Below are positions 9,284 to 18,477 of a DNA stretch of 64,000 nucleotides, piece by piece (the first letter of the stretch is position 1; the number at the start of each line of letters is the position of its first letter). The position numbers and the translations under genes were made by a program. The notes beneath the pieces were generated by a model. That model searched no databases and was not told where the DNA came from. It saw only the letters and a program-made list of their open reading frames with translations. This DNA comes from Acidobacteriaceae bacterium (GTDB lineage: Bacteria > Acidobacteriota > Terriglobia > Terriglobales > Acidobacteriaceae), in contig PLWX01000072.1 in NCBI GenBank assembly GCA_003151155.1, positions 14,483 through 78,482 of the forward strand, in the 5' to 3' direction.

Positions 9284-10201
9284 TTAGCGATCCGGTTGGA
9301 ACATGTATCGACCGCCTTTTTGCTTGGAGAAGCTCTCTGCGACATCAAGAAACGCGCGCGCAGCGTGTGAGAGCGCTGAGTTCCTGCGGTACACGATACG
9401 GACCTTACGCTCGAACGCGAGTTCTTTGACCTTCGCGCTTGCCAGCTCTCCGCGCGCGATCTCATCTTCCACCGAGATGCCGGGCAGCAACGCCAGTCCG
9501 CGCTCGCGAGCCACAAACTTCTTGATCGCCTCCACGGTCGGCAATTCCACATGCATGTGCAGCGGCACATTCTTGTGCTTAAAGGTGTCGATCACCTTCG
9601 CGCGGTAGGGTGAAGGAACGTTATGCGCGACAAAAACTTCCGCCCCCAACTGCGTAATGCTGAGCTGTCCGGCCCCGGCCAGTGGATGCGTCGGCGGCAT
9701 GACGAATACCAACTCGTCACGGTAGATCACCACCGACCGTAACTCCGGCTGATCCACCTTGTAGGTGATCAGCCCCAACTCGATGCTGCGATTCATAAGC
9801 TCTTCTGGGATGTGGCTTGCCAGCGAACGCTGCACCGCGATCGAAACCATAGGACAGCGGTCGCGAAACTTGTCGAGCATCGGGAGCAAATAGAGGCACG
9901 TAACCTCGTTGGCGCCGATGCTGAGGTGCCCACGCTCCAATTGGCGGAGCTCCCCGACCGCCGCCAACGCTTCTGTTCGCATGTTCAGCAGCCGCTGGGC
10001 GTACTCCTCCAGCACCTTGCCTGCGTCTGTCAAGAGTCCTTCCCGGGAAGAACGATCGAACAAAGCCTCGCCGATCTCTTCCTCTAACTTGCGGATCGTC
10101 TGGCTGATCGCCGGCTGGGTCCGGTAGAGCTTTTTGGCCGCCTTGGAGAAACTGCCTTCGCGCGCCACGGCAAGAAAGGTTTCCATCTGAAACAGGTCCA
10201 C
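9284..10201 (-). CDS. LysR-family transcriptional regulator
   Basis: A 305-residue LysR regulator: winged helix-turn-helix at 1-60 (MDLFQMETFLAVAREGSFSK, then AAKKLYRTQPAISQTIRKLE) and a two-lobed effector domain from about 90. The GTG start has GGGAG 7 nt upstream. It is divergent from leuABCD, sharing a 158-bp AT-rich intergenic region, the classic arrangement for a LysR regulator controlling the neighbouring operon. By analogy with LeuO or IlvY types it may regulate leucine synthesis, but family members next to biosynthetic genes can also be unrelated, so this is positional inference. Confidence 0.92.
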   Translation of the reverse strand: MDLFQMETFLAVAREGSFSKAAKKLYRTQPAISQTIRKLEEEIGEALFDRSSREGLLTDAGKVLEEYAQRLLNMRTEALAAVGELRQLERGHLSIGANEVTCLYLLPMLDKFRDRCPMVSIAVQRSLASHIPEELMNRSIELGLITYKVDQPELRSVVIYRDELVFVMPPTHPLAGAGQLSITQLGAEVFVAHNVPSPYRAKVIDTFKHKNVPLHMHVELPTVEAIKKFVARERGLALLPGISVEDEIARGELASAKVKELAFERKVRIVYRRNSALSHAARAFLDVAESFSKQKGGRYMFQPDR

Positions 10202-10237
10202 TTATAGTCTCCCGGTGCAAGTGCTTCTAAAACTTAT

Positions 10238-10333
10238 GGATAACATATTCTAATACTAAACATAAAAATTATAAACTTGAGTTATCCACCTCCTGCTCGT
10301 TACTCTCTTATCACGGCCTGCTCGCGGGCCGTG
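10238..10333. promoter_or_regulatory. leuA leader: inverted repeats and hairpin
   Basis: The AT-rich gap between the LysR gene and leuA holds GGATAAC (10238-10244) and its inverse GTTATCC (10281-10287), 36 nt apart, a possible two-half-site LysR target. Further down, CACGGCC and GGCCGTG (10312-10333) make a 7-bp GC hairpin ending 26 nt before the leuA ATG. No leucine-rich leader peptide or T-box sequence could be recognised. Confidence 0.35.
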
Positions 10334-10359
10334 GCTCGTATTGGGGATCAGGAGGACCA

Positions 10360-11583
10360 ATGGATCGATCGAGAATCACCATTTTCGATACCACGCTGCG
10401 CGATGGCGAACAGTCTCCGGGGTGCAGCATGAACGCGCCGGAGAAGCTGCGGATGGCGCGCCAGTTGGACCGCCTCGGTGTCGACGTGATCGAAGCCGGT
10501 TTCCCAATCTCGTCCGAAGGCGATTTCGAGTCGGTGAGGATGATCGCCGCCGAAATCCGACGCCCCAAGATTGCCGGTCTCGCCCGTGCCCACGCCAAGG
10601 ACATCGAGCGCGCCTGGCATGCCCTGGAGCATGCAGCCCGCCCGCGCATCCATGTTTTCCTGGCTACCAGTGATATTCACCTGAAATACAAGCTCCGCAT
10701 GACGCGTGAGCAGTGCATTGAGCAGGCCTTTGAGCAGGTGCGGTTCGCGCGATCGCTGTGCTCTGACATCGAATTTTCGCCGGAAGACGCTACCCGTACA
10801 GACCTTGAGTTCCTTTGCTCGGTATGCGAAGCGGTGGTCGAAGCCGGCGCCACGACCCTGAACCTGCCCGATACTGTTGGCTACACGGTTCCTTCTGACA
10901 TCACGCGCATCTTCAGCGCCGTTCGCGAGCGAATTCGTCGCGACGACGTTGTTCTCTCCTGCCACTGCCACAACGATCTTGGCTTGGCAGTTGCTAACTC
11001 TCTGGCAGCGGTAGAGGCCGGGGCGCGGCAAATCGAATGCACTATCAACGGTATCGGCGAACGAGCCGGCAACGCTTCCCTGGAAGAAGTTGCGATGGCG
11101 ATCCGGGTACGATCCGACGCTTATCCCTACGAGCTCGGGCTCCATACTGAGCAGCTTTATCCCACCAGCGCTCTGCTCTCTGAAATTACTGGCGCTCAGG
11201 TGCAGGCCAACAAGGCCATCGTCGGGCGCAATGCTTTTGCCCACGAAGCCGGCATTCACCAGGACGGCGTGCTCAAGAACCCGTTGACTTACGAGATTAT
11301 GACGCCGCACTCCGTTGGCGTCCCCGATAACAAGTTAGTATTAGGCAAGCACTCCGGACGCAGCGCCCTGAATCATCGTTGCGAGGAACTTGGCTACCGC
11401 TTTACGCGCCGCGATCTCGACAACGTCTATCGACGCTTTGTCGACCTTGCCGACCAGGTGAAGGTGGTGGAAGACACTCACTTGCTGCGCATTATCCGTG
11501 AAGAGATGGCCATGGGTGTAATGCCCGATTTGGTTGAACCTACCCGCGCGGCTGGCGCTTCTGCGCACGCTGCTACCAGTTAA
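10360..11583 (+). CDS. leuA: 2-isopropylmalate synthase lacking the regulatory domain
   Basis: First enzyme of leucine synthesis: condenses acetyl-CoA with 2-oxoisovalerate. TIM-barrel motifs are intact: [16 protein letters not shown] near 8-23, [26 protein letters not shown] with the metal-binding HxH type residues, and [14 protein letters not shown]; the [18 protein letters not shown] and [10 protein letters not shown] blocks of the linker subdomain follow. The protein ends at 407 residues, about 100 short of ordinary LeuA (510-570), so the C-terminal LeuA dimer (leucine-binding) domain is absent. The operon is compact (leuB starts 6 nt later) and no remnant of the domain is visible. A homocitrate-synthase identity is less likely given leuBCD next door. 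GGAGGACC precedes the ATG. Confidence 0.9.
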   Translation: MDRSRITIFDTTLRDGEQSPGCSMNAPEKLRMARQLDRLGVDVIEAGFPISSEGDFESVRMIAAEIRRPKIAGLARAHAKDIERAWHALEHAARPRIHVFLATSDIHLKYKLRMTREQCIEQAFEQVRFARSLCSDIEFSPEDATRTDLEFLCSVCEAVVEAGATTLNLPDTVGYTVPSDITRIFSAVRERIRRDDVVLSCHCHNDLGLAVANSLAAVEAGARQIECTINGIGERAGNASLEEVAMAIRVRSDAYPYELGLHTEQLYPTSALLSEITGAQVQANKAIVGRNAFAHEAGIHQDGVLKNPLTYEIMTPHSVGVPDNKLVLGKHSGRSALNHRCEELGYRFTRRDLDNVYRRFVDLADQVKVVEDTHLLRIIREEMAMGVMPDLVEPTRAAGASAHAATS

Positions 11584-11589
11584 GGGATC

Positions 11590-12684
11590 ATGAAACTCAA
11601 AATTACAGTGCTGAGCGGTGATGGCGTCGGACCTGAAGTAACGGCCGAAGCCGTGCGCGTATTGCGCGCCATCGCGAATGTCAACGGCTACGAATTCCAA
11701 TTCACCGAAGCGGACGCCGGCGGTGTCGCCATTCGTAAACACGGCAGCCCGCTGCCCGAGCGCACCTTGCACGCGTGCCTGGAAGCTGACGCTGTGCTGC
11801 TTGGCGCGGTAGGCCATCCTGAGTTCGATGGCATGCCCCGCGAGAAGAAGCCCGAGACGGGCCTGCTCGCTTTGCGTCAGGCGCTAGGTGGCTTTGCGAA
11901 TCTGCGCCCGGTGCAAGCTTACCCGGCGCTGGTCGATTCCTCTCCTATCAAGTCGGATATTGTTTTCGGCGCGGATGTCATGATCGTTCGCGAACTGCTG
12001 GGCGGCCTCTATTTCGGCGAGCCTCGCGGCTTAAAAGACGATACCGCCACCAACACCATGAGCTACTCGCGCTACGAAGTCGAGCGCGTGGCCCACATCG
12101 CATTCCAGCAAGCTCGCGGTCGTCGCAAGAAGGTGACGTCGGTTGACAAAGCGAACGTATTGGAGTGCTCGCAGCTCTGGCGGCAGGTTGTGAACGAAGT
12201 CGCCAAAGAATATCCGGACGTGAAGCTCGAACATGCTTACGTAGATTCCTTTGCGATGCGTCTCATTCAGGCCCCCACTGCGTTTGATGTAGTGCTTACT
12301 GAAAATCTTTTCGGCGACATTCTCTCCGACGAAGCTGCGGTGATCGGCGGCTCACTTGGGCTGCTCGCGTCGGCCACGATTGGTGGCGAGGTTGATTTGT
12401 ATGAGCCGGTACACGGTTCTGCTCCGGATATCGCGGGTAAAGGAATTGCCAATCCCATCGGGGCAATCAATTCAGCTGCCATGATGCTTCGGCACACGGC
12501 AAAGCTCGAACAGGATGCCCGCCTCATCGAGTCGGCAGTAAATGCCGTGCTGCTCGATGGCTATCGCACCCGCGATTTGGTCGCATCATCGCGCAAATTC
12601 AATACCACCGCAGAGGTCGGCGCTGCCATTGAGCGCCAATGTGCGGACATGGCAATCAGCCATTACGCCTATCACGCGGTTTAA
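11590..12684 (+). CDS. leuB: 3-isopropylmalate dehydrogenase
   Basis: A 364-residue cytosolic enzyme that oxidises and decarboxylates 3-isopropylmalate with NAD+, the third step of leucine synthesis. Visible signatures: the N-terminal [19 protein letters not shown], the substrate loop [30 protein letters not shown], and the metal- and NAD-binding stretch [20 protein letters not shown] followed by [20 protein letters not shown], which is the isocitrate/isopropylmalate dehydrogenase signature. Length is normal. Its start is 6 nt behind leuA; AGGG before the ATG is a weak but adequate ribosome site. Confidence 0.97.
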   Translation: MKLKITVLSGDGVGPEVTAEAVRVLRAIANVNGYEFQFTEADAGGVAIRKHGSPLPERTLHACLEADAVLLGAVGHPEFDGMPREKKPETGLLALRQALGGFANLRPVQAYPALVDSSPIKSDIVFGADVMIVRELLGGLYFGEPRGLKDDTATNTMSYSRYEVERVAHIAFQQARGRRKKVTSVDKANVLECSQLWRQVVNEVAKEYPDVKLEHAYVDSFAMRLIQAPTAFDVVLTENLFGDILSDEAAVIGGSLGLLASATIGGEVDLYEPVHGSAPDIAGKGIANPIGAINSAAMMLRHTAKLEQDARLIESAVNAVLLDGYRTRDLVASSRKFNTTAEVGAAIERQCADMAISHYAYHAV

Positions 12685-12690
12685 CAACTC

Positions 12691-12712
12691 CCCGGCCGAA
12701 TGCCGGGTTTTT
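12691..12712 (+). terminator. Terminator-like hairpin between leuB and leuC
   Basis: CCCGGC, loop CGAAT, GCCGGG and then TTTTT: a compact GC-rich stem with a U5 tail, 6 nt after the leuB stop and 16 nt before leuC. It has the form of an intrinsic terminator inside the operon, so it may lower leuCD expression relative to leuAB, or protect a processed 3' end. Confidence 0.6.
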
Positions 12713-12727
12713 CCTGAGAACTGATTG

Positions 12728-14140
12728 ATGTCTGGTCCCCGCACTCTGTTTGAAAAAATCTGGGACGCTCACGTCGTGTGTGTGCCCGACGATCAGCCGC
12801 CCATCCTGTATATCGATCGCCACTACGTTCACGAAGTCACTTCGCCGCAGGCTTATGACGGGCTTCGTGCCGCGAAACGCAAGGTCCGGCGCCCCGATCT
12901 CACCTTTGCAACCGTGGACCACAACGTGCCCACGACCTCTCCCCGGTTAGTAATCAAGGATGACATCGCGGCGCGACAGATCAACGCTCTGCGTACGAAC
13001 TGCGCCGAGTTTGGCGTTCCTCTCTTCGATCTCACTTCCGAAGAGCAGGGAATCGTGCACGTCATAGGTCCGGAATTGGGCCTGACCTTGCCAGGCATGA
13101 CTATCGTCTGTGGTGACAGCCATACCAGCACCCACGGCGCCTTCGGCGCCTTCGCTTTCGGTATCGGTACCTCCGAAGTGGAACATGTACTGGCAACCCA
13201 ATGCCTGCCACAACGCAAACCGAAGACGATGAAGATTGAGGTCTCCGGTGTGCTGCCCGAAGGCGTCACTGCCAAGGACCTTGCGCTCGGCATCATCGGG
13301 CGCCTCGGAACCGACGGTGCTACGGGCTACGTGATCGAATACAGTGGTTCCGCGGTTCGCGCCCTCTCCATGGAAGCCCGCATGACCCTCTGCAACATGA
13401 GTATTGAGGGTGGTGCCCGTGCCGGCCTGATCGGTCCCGACGATACGACGCTCAGCTACGTTCACAACCGTCAATATGCTCCCCAAGGCGCAGCGTGGGA
13501 TGCGGCGGTGAAAGAGTGGAAAGCCCTCAACAGTGATCCCGGCGCGAAGTTTGACCGCGAGGAAAAGGTCGCCGCCGCCGAACTGGCTCCGCAGGTGACC
13601 TGGGGCACGAACCCCGGCATGGTTGTGTCGGTCGGCGAAAAAGTTCCCAATCCCAATTCCACTGCGGATGAAGGCCAGCGCCAATCGCTGGAGCGTGCGC
13701 TCACTTACATGGATCTCAAGCCCGGCACCGCAATCGCCGATATCACGATCGATCGCGTATTCATCGGATCGTGCACTAACTCTCGTATTGAGGATCTACG
13801 CGCCGCTGCAAAGGTCGTCAGCGGATACCATGTCGATTCGCGAGTGAATGCCATGGTCGTCCCCGGCTCACAGCACATTAAAGCCAAGGCCGAGGAGGAA
13901 GGACTCGATCGCATTTTCCTGGAAGCCGGCTTCGAATGGCGCGAGTCGGGATGTTCGATGTGCCTCGGCATGAATCCCGATATCCTTTCGCCCGGCCAGC
14001 GGTGCGCTTCCACCAGCAATCGTAACTTTGAAGGTCGCCAGGGCCGAGGCGGACGTACCCACCTGGTTAGTCCGGCAATGGCGGCGGCAGCGGCCATCAA
14101 AGGCCATTTCACCGATATCCGCGATTGGGAGTACAAGTAG
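12728..14140 (+). CDS. leuC: 3-isopropylmalate dehydratase, large subunit
   Basis: Large subunit of isopropylmalate isomerase (aconitase superfamily), which interconverts 2- and 3-isopropylmalate with LeuD. It carries the iron-sulphur cluster: cysteines are visible in [16 protein letters not shown] and in [13 protein letters not shown]. Other family blocks include the N-terminal [29 protein letters not shown]-like segment, [12 protein letters not shown], and [20 protein letters not shown]. Length (470 residues from the ATG at 12728) is normal; an in-frame TTG at 12725 is less likely as start. It is followed 2 nt later by leuD. Confidence 0.97.
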   Translation: MSGPRTLFEKIWDAHVVCVPDDQPPILYIDRHYVHEVTSPQAYDGLRAAKRKVRRPDLTFATVDHNVPTTSPRLVIKDDIAARQINALRTNCAEFGVPLFDLTSEEQGIVHVIGPELGLTLPGMTIVCGDSHTSTHGAFGAFAFGIGTSEVEHVLATQCLPQRKPKTMKIEVSGVLPEGVTAKDLALGIIGRLGTDGATGYVIEYSGSAVRALSMEARMTLCNMSIEGGARAGLIGPDDTTLSYVHNRQYAPQGAAWDAAVKEWKALNSDPGAKFDREEKVAAAELAPQVTWGTNPGMVVSVGEKVPNPNSTADEGQRQSLERALTYMDLKPGTAIADITIDRVFIGSCTNSRIEDLRAAAKVVSGYHVDSRVNAMVVPGSQHIKAKAEEEGLDRIFLEAGFEWRESGCSMCLGMNPDILSPGQRCASTSNRNFEGRQGRGGRTHLVSPAMAAAAAIKGHFTDIRDWEYK

Positions 14141-14142
14141 CC

Positions 14143-14748
14143 ATGCAGGCATTTCGCACTCATACCGGCGTGGTCGCTCCGCTGCTGCGCTCCAACGTCG
14201 ATACCGACCAGATCATTCCAAAGCAGTTTCTCAAGCGCATTGAGCGCACCGGCTTCGGCCCATTCCTGTTCTTCGATTGGCGTTTCGATCAGGAGGGCAA
14301 GCCTCGTCCTGAATTCGTGCTCAATCAGCCCGGATTCAAAGGTGCATCGATCCTCGTTTCGGGCAAGAATTTCGGTTGCGGTTCTTCGCGCGAACACGCA
14401 CCGTGGGCGATGGAGGATTTCGGCTTCCGCGTGGTGATCGCGCCAGCCTTTGCCGACATCTTTAAAAATAATTGCCGCAATAGCGGCATTCTTGCAATTA
14501 CTACCTCGCAAGAAAACGTCGACGTGATCGGCCATCGTGCCGAACAAAGCCCGGGCTACCAACTCACGGTGGATCTGGAAAACGGCAAGATCCATGACAA
14601 CGCCGACTTCGCCTTTACGTTCGAGGTCGATCCCTTCACGCGCCGCTGCTTCCTCGAAGGACTCGACGATATCGGCTTGACCCTGCGTCACGAAGGTTCA
14701 ATCCGCAAATTCGAAGAGCGCAGGGCGTCCCACACAGCGACGGCGTAA
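14143..14748 (+). CDS. leuD: 3-isopropylmalate dehydratase, small subunit
   Basis: A 201-residue small (swivel) subunit that completes the isopropylmalate isomerase with LeuC. Diagnostic segments: GVVAPLLRSNVDTDQIIPKQFLK at the N-terminus, FGCGSSREHAPWAMEDFGF containing the substrate-binding loop, and FKNNCRNSGILAI. I place the start at ATG 14143 rather than an upstream in-frame TTG inside leuC because the family begins with this M-x-F-x-x-H-T-G pattern and GGGAG lies upstream. The gene lies 2 nt behind leuC, so coupled expression is expected. Last gene of the leu operon. Confidence 0.96.
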   Translation: MQAFRTHTGVVAPLLRSNVDTDQIIPKQFLKRIERTGFGPFLFFDWRFDQEGKPRPEFVLNQPGFKGASILVSGKNFGCGSSREHAPWAMEDFGFRVVIAPAFADIFKNNCRNSGILAITTSQENVDVIGHRAEQSPGYQLTVDLENGKIHDNADFAFTFEVDPFTRRCFLEGLDDIGLTLRHEGSIRKFEERRASHTATA

Positions 14749-15213
14749 CTGAAGCGGCAATCGATCATTCCGCAGTAAATCCGCGTGTGCTCCTGTGATG
14801 GATGGAGCGAGTCTTTGTCTATGCGGGGAATGGCGTTGCAGGGGTTACTCATTCGTACTGGGTTCCCCTCCCACACCCCTCTGTAGGTTCAGTAGCTTAT
14901 CGAAACCTCGCAAAATATTCCAGCCAAAGAAGTTATAGGCAAAATATTCAAAAATAAAGGGTTAGAGGTTATTTCGTCGCAGCCGCGGGATTTACCCCGC
15001 TGTCGGGGTCGTTACAAGAAGAGAAAGAGCGGTGGATGATTCATGATGGTGTCCCACGCGAATGCATTAAAGTCCTGCGCTGTCACGAAGTCTGTCCCAC
15101 CGGGGTGTGTCCGACACCCACAAAAGTTCATGAAAGAGACTGTGTATTCAATAGAAGCTGCGGTCCCGCGGGCGCTCTTTCTGATTGACGATGGCCGGCA
15201 CGCATGTGCTTCA
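14749..15213. other. Intergenic region with short tandem repeat
   Basis: 465 bp without a convincing gene. It contains a pyrimidine-rich stretch, the two-unit 29-nt repeat at 14910-14967, and a GC-rich hairpin-prone run (GCGGGATTTACCCCGC near 14983-14998). An in-frame N-terminal extension of the following peptidase-like gene is open back to 15043, but it has no signal-peptide character and poor composition, so I leave it untranslated. Confidence 0.5.
14910..14967. repeat. Two tandem 29-nt units starting GCAAAATATTC
   Basis: Units 14910-14938 and 14939-14967 share 21 of 29 positions: an identical 11-nt GCAAAATATTC head and a similar AAAG-x-x-GTTA-x-AG tail. Only two units are present, directly abutting, in AT-rich DNA downstream of leuD. 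Too few and too variable for a CRISPR array. Confidence 0.6.
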
Positions 15214-16773
15214 ATGGCACGCATGATGCTGCGTGTGGGGATGTTGCTAGCGGTCCTGGTTGGGGCGGGAGGGCAGGAGCTGCCTGCCACTGTAGCCGGC
15301 CAACTCGATGGACGGGAAAAGCAGTTAGAGAGCTTGTACGCCGACTATTGGCGCACAGAGTACAAGATTGCTTTAGGCGACCATGCTCTTTCGTCGAGGC
15401 CCATCCAGGAGCAGATCCGGACGGTGGTGTCGGATGAAAGGTTCCTCGCCAATCTCAGGAATGCGAAGTTTTCCGATTCGCTGTTGAAGAAGCGGCAGAA
15501 GCTGTATCTCAACGAGGCCGTTTACACCAAGATCACGAACGATCCGGCGCTGACCGCGGTGGTGGAGCAGATCACTCAGAACGAGAACGGCTTCCGCTTC
15601 AAAGTGGGCGACCGCCAACTTTCACGAGCCGAGGTGACGGACTTACTGGAGCACAATCCGGACCGACAGTTGCGGGAGGAAGCCTGGCGCGCAACGAGCC
15701 AGATCACGGGCGTGAATGGCGCCCGAATTCAAAAGGCGATTCAGCTTCGTAACCAGCTTGCGGTGAAGAACTCGGACGAAATATTTTCCATCTTTCTGTT
15801 GCATCGGAAGGGACTCGAAGTAGAGCAGGTGTTCGATTGGTTCGATCAGATTAAGGAACAGACGGAGCCGGAGTACCAGCGATTGCTGAAACGGATGCGC
15901 AATGAACTGGGCGTTGCCAAGATCGAGCCGTGGGACCTCGATTTCTTTTTCTCGAAGGCGACCAACGACTTTGAAGCGCAGAAGTTTCCGACCGACGACG
16001 GGTGGAAGGAAACGAAGGAACTTGCGGCAAGCCTGGGATACGACCTTGATCCGGTGGAAATGCATGTTGCCGACCTGGGCTTTGGAGGGGCGGCGTATCC
16101 AATTCTGTATGGAAAAGAGGTAAAGATCCTGGCGAACCGATACTCGGGGATCTTTTTCTATGATCGCTTATGGCACGCGACCGGGCATGCATTGCATTAC
16201 CAGATGGTGAATGAGCCATCGTTTCTTTTGCGCGCCAACTACGCGGAACCGATGGATGAAGGGATGGCGCAAGTGATGGCGCTGTTGTTGTACCGTTCCG
16301 AGGTGAACGCGAAACTGTTTACGCTGACACCGGAGCAGGCGAGCGTAGTAGATGCGGCGTACCGGTTGAAGCTGCTGTACACGGTGCGGAACACGATCGC
16401 GGATTCGCTTTCCGAGTTTGAGTCGTATTCCGATCCGGAGAAGGATCCGGCGTCGGTCTATAACCGCATTCACGCGGAGTATCTGGGAGTGGATATGCAC
16501 GATGCCCCGGTGTGGGGGTTCAATCCGATGTATGGTTCCGATCCGATCTATCTGCAAAGTTTTGTTGTAGGCGAGATGGTGGCGCGCCAGATCGAACACA
16601 AGGTAGATGAGAAGTTTGGGCGGAATTGGGGAAAACCCGCTGGGGACTATTTAAGAACGAACTTTTATTCGCGTGGAGCTGAACAGAGTGTTGACGGCTT
16701 TATGCGCGGCGGAACTGGCGAAGCGCTGACGCCGCGGTACTTAGTGCAGTTCCTGGAAAGTTCGAAGAATTGA
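15214..16773 (+). CDS. M2/M3-clan metallopeptidase-like protein with degenerate active site
   Basis: Read from ATG 15214 the product has 519 residues, starting with a signal-peptide-like MARMMLRVGMLLAVLVGAGG. The helical body and the C-terminal DPIYLQSFVVGEMVARQI block resemble gluzincin peptidases of the M2 (ACE-like)/M3 type. The zinc motif, however, reads HATGHALHY at 16174-16200: both His ligands remain and the third ligand is plausibly the Glu of MDEGMAQVMALLL, but the catalytic Glu of HExGH is Ala (GCG where GAG is expected). It is therefore probably not an active protease, perhaps a binding or scaffold protein. The start is uncertain: no clear ribosome site, and the frame is open back to 15043. 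Confidence 0.75.
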   Translation: MARMMLRVGMLLAVLVGAGGQELPATVAGQLDGREKQLESLYADYWRTEYKIALGDHALSSRPIQEQIRTVVSDERFLANLRNAKFSDSLLKKRQKLYLNEAVYTKITNDPALTAVVEQITQNENGFRFKVGDRQLSRAEVTDLLEHNPDRQLREEAWRATSQITGVNGARIQKAIQLRNQLAVKNSDEIFSIFLLHRKGLEVEQVFDWFDQIKEQTEPEYQRLLKRMRNELGVAKIEPWDLDFFFSKATNDFEAQKFPTDDGWKETKELAASLGYDLDPVEMHVADLGFGGAAYPILYGKEVKILANRYSGIFFYDRLWHATGHALHYQMVNEPSFLLRANYAEPMDEGMAQVMALLLYRSEVNAKLFTLTPEQASVVDAAYRLKLLYTVRNTIADSLSEFESYSDPEKDPASVYNRIHAEYLGVDMHDAPVWGFNPMYGSDPIYLQSFVVGEMVARQIEHKVDEKFGRNWGKPAGDYLRTNFYSRGAEQSVDGFMRGGTGEALTPRYLVQFLESSKN

Positions 16774-16821
16774 ACAGAGAGCTTTATCGATTTGTGCGAA
16801 ATCCATTGACCGCGTTCGAGG

Positions 16822-17580
16822 CTAAGCGAGTTTTGCGTCCGGCGGAGGGATGGAGGCCGTGATCCACGAGACGCCGATCATGGCAAGCGCGACGAAGCCG
16901 CTGGTCCATTCGTCGGGGTTGTGCGGCGATGCGGCGATTCGCGGCAAATGCGTAGTGACGACGAAGACCAGGAACATGGTGCCGAGCAGGATCGACGCGA
17001 GACGGAATTGAACGCCGCTGGCGATGGCGAGGGCAGCCGCGAAAAAGGCACCGCCCACAAATTCAGCCCAGAAGAAATGAGCGGGAATCCAAGCGGGGAC
17101 CAACGTCGCGACGAAATGGGCATAGCGAAAATGCGCGATGCCGAAATCGATGAGCGCCAACACCAGCAAAAGGCGTGGGATCAACACGGAGAGGTGCGGA
17201 TACGCTTGACCGCGACGAACCGGCGGAGTGCTGGCTAACAGCAATGCGGCGGCACACATCGAGAGCAGTTCGCAGGCGCCGATCCACTGGTTGGGATCGT
17301 CGGGGTGGGCGAGGATGGGCGATATATGAAACATCGCGATGTTGGCGAGCAGGAGGGCCGCCAGGAAAGCGCCAGCATGTCGCGTGGAGCGATCGAAAAG
17401 GATAGCGGCGCTGAAGAGCACGAGGAGGCCTCCGATCAGACCGACGATGAAGGGGCTCGCCGGCGTCCACGGTGGGGAGGGGCGTGGTCCAAGGGAAAAG
17501 GCATACAGCAGGTGCTGGATTCCGAAGCAGGCGATCGCGAAGGCGAAAAGCGTGCGAGCGAGTTTCGCCAAAGATGTCAT
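16822..17580 (-). CDS. Membrane protein with internal duplication (DoxX-like halves)
   Basis: A 252-residue, roughly eight-helix membrane protein of unknown function. It consists of two similar halves (about 1-120 and 128-245), each with a leading helix (FAFAIACFGIQHLLYAF versus LLLVLALIDFGIAHFRYAH), a proline-rich link, a Gly-rich helix and a closing motif: PILAHPDDPNQW in the first half, PRIAASPHNPDEW in the second. Each half has the four-helix look of DoxX-like proteins. Partners are not indicated: the next gene upstream on this strand is distant and the 17699 gene is divergent. Function not assigned. Confidence 0.7.
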   Translation of the reverse strand: MTSLAKLARTLFAFAIACFGIQHLLYAFSLGPRPSPPWTPASPFIVGLIGGLLVLFSAAILFDRSTRHAGAFLAALLLANIAMFHISPILAHPDDPNQWIGACELLSMCAAALLLASTPPVRRGQAYPHLSVLIPRLLLVLALIDFGIAHFRYAHFVATLVPAWIPAHFFWAEFVGGAFFAAALAIASGVQFRLASILLGTMFLVFVVTTHLPRIAASPHNPDEWTSGFVALAMIGVSWITASIPPPDAKLA

Positions 17581-17698
17581 GAGCAGATCGCAATACTATG
17601 CCGGGAACCGTTGCCCGGCGCAATGGGATTGTTCCCACGCCATGAAAGATTCTGGGAACGGTTGACGTGAAAGTTCTGCGGCTGCGAAACTCATTTCG

Positions 17699-18409
17699 AT
17701 GGCCTACAAGGGCAAGATTGAATTTGCGCACGAACGCAGGATTCGCGAGCGCAACACCACGGTTTATCGCATTTGCCACCTGCCGATCTGGATCTGGGTA
17801 TTTTTCCTGGCCCCCGGACCGCTGACGTTCAGCCTCTTCGCACATGGCTTCAACCGCCTGAATGGGCTGTGGCTGGGAGTTGTGCTTGTCTGCGTTTGCG
17901 TGGCCGGATATTTTGCGCAGCTGCCTGGCTGCGAACATGGCCCTTACATTATCCGGTTCGACGAGGATAAACGGAATCCGCTGTACCGGAAGATTTGCTA
18001 CACCTTTGCCTGGAATGCGGCGATCAACTTCGCGCTGCTGAACCTGGTAGGAACGATCATCGCCGTGGCGACCGGCGTTTGGTATATGAAACAGATCTAC
18101 CAGTACGCCTATTTTCCGATCCTGCTCATCGTGCTGGTGCTCGCTGCTTTGGGCCTGCTCCCCCGAGTGGGACGGTCCACAAAGCGAGAAGGGATCGAGC
18201 GACGCTACTTCTACGGGACCGTGTGGTCGGTGACGATTGCACAGACCGCGGTCTTAACTTTGTGGAAGACCCTGCCGAGGACTCCGACGACCAACGTGGT
18301 GAAATTGGTCGTGTATCTGGCGGTCCTTGCATTCATGGGAGTCCTGGCCGTGCGCGGCGTTTTGCCGCGAACCCGTCCGATTCTGCCGGGGGAGACGATC
18401 GCGGAGTGA
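17699..18409 (+). CDS. Hypothetical multi-pass membrane protein
   Basis: A 236-residue protein with about six hydrophobic segments (around 27-50, 55-75, 108-130, 138-155, 178-195, 204-222) and short basic loops (FDEDKRNPLYRK, RSTKREGIERR). I do not recognise a family. It lies divergent to the duplicated membrane protein and convergent with lactate permease, so it is probably monocistronic. No ribosome site is obvious in front of the ATG. The ordinary codon composition and an uninterrupted frame support it as a real gene. Confidence 0.65.
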   Translation: MAYKGKIEFAHERRIRERNTTVYRICHLPIWIWVFFLAPGPLTFSLFAHGFNRLNGLWLGVVLVCVCVAGYFAQLPGCEHGPYIIRFDEDKRNPLYRKICYTFAWNAAINFALLNLVGTIIAVATGVWYMKQIYQYAYFPILLIVLVLAALGLLPRVGRSTKREGIERRYFYGTVWSVTIAQTAVLTLWKTLPRTPTTNVVKLVVYLAVLAFMGVLAVRGVLPRTRPILPGETIAE

Positions 18410-18477
18410 GGCACCCCTCACCGACGCAAAGTTGCATTTCGAATTCGTCGCCAAAAATCTTCGTGCCTACGCTCCAC

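Noticed and set aside
10233-10289. DnaA-box-like sequences TTATCCATA (reverse) and TTATCCACC in AT-rich DNA before leuA, as if an origin
   Set aside because: Only two imperfect boxes, no dnaA or dnaN nearby, and their inverted placement fits a regulator binding region of the LysR/leuA intergenic DNA better.
10360-11583. Homocitrate synthase (NifV/LysS type) instead of LeuA
   Set aside because: The short length fits, but it heads a leuABCD operon and lacks any nif or lysine genes nearby; kept only as an alternative.
14910-14967. Start of a CRISPR array
   Set aside because: The units abut without spacers, are only 21/29 identical, and no cas gene is present.
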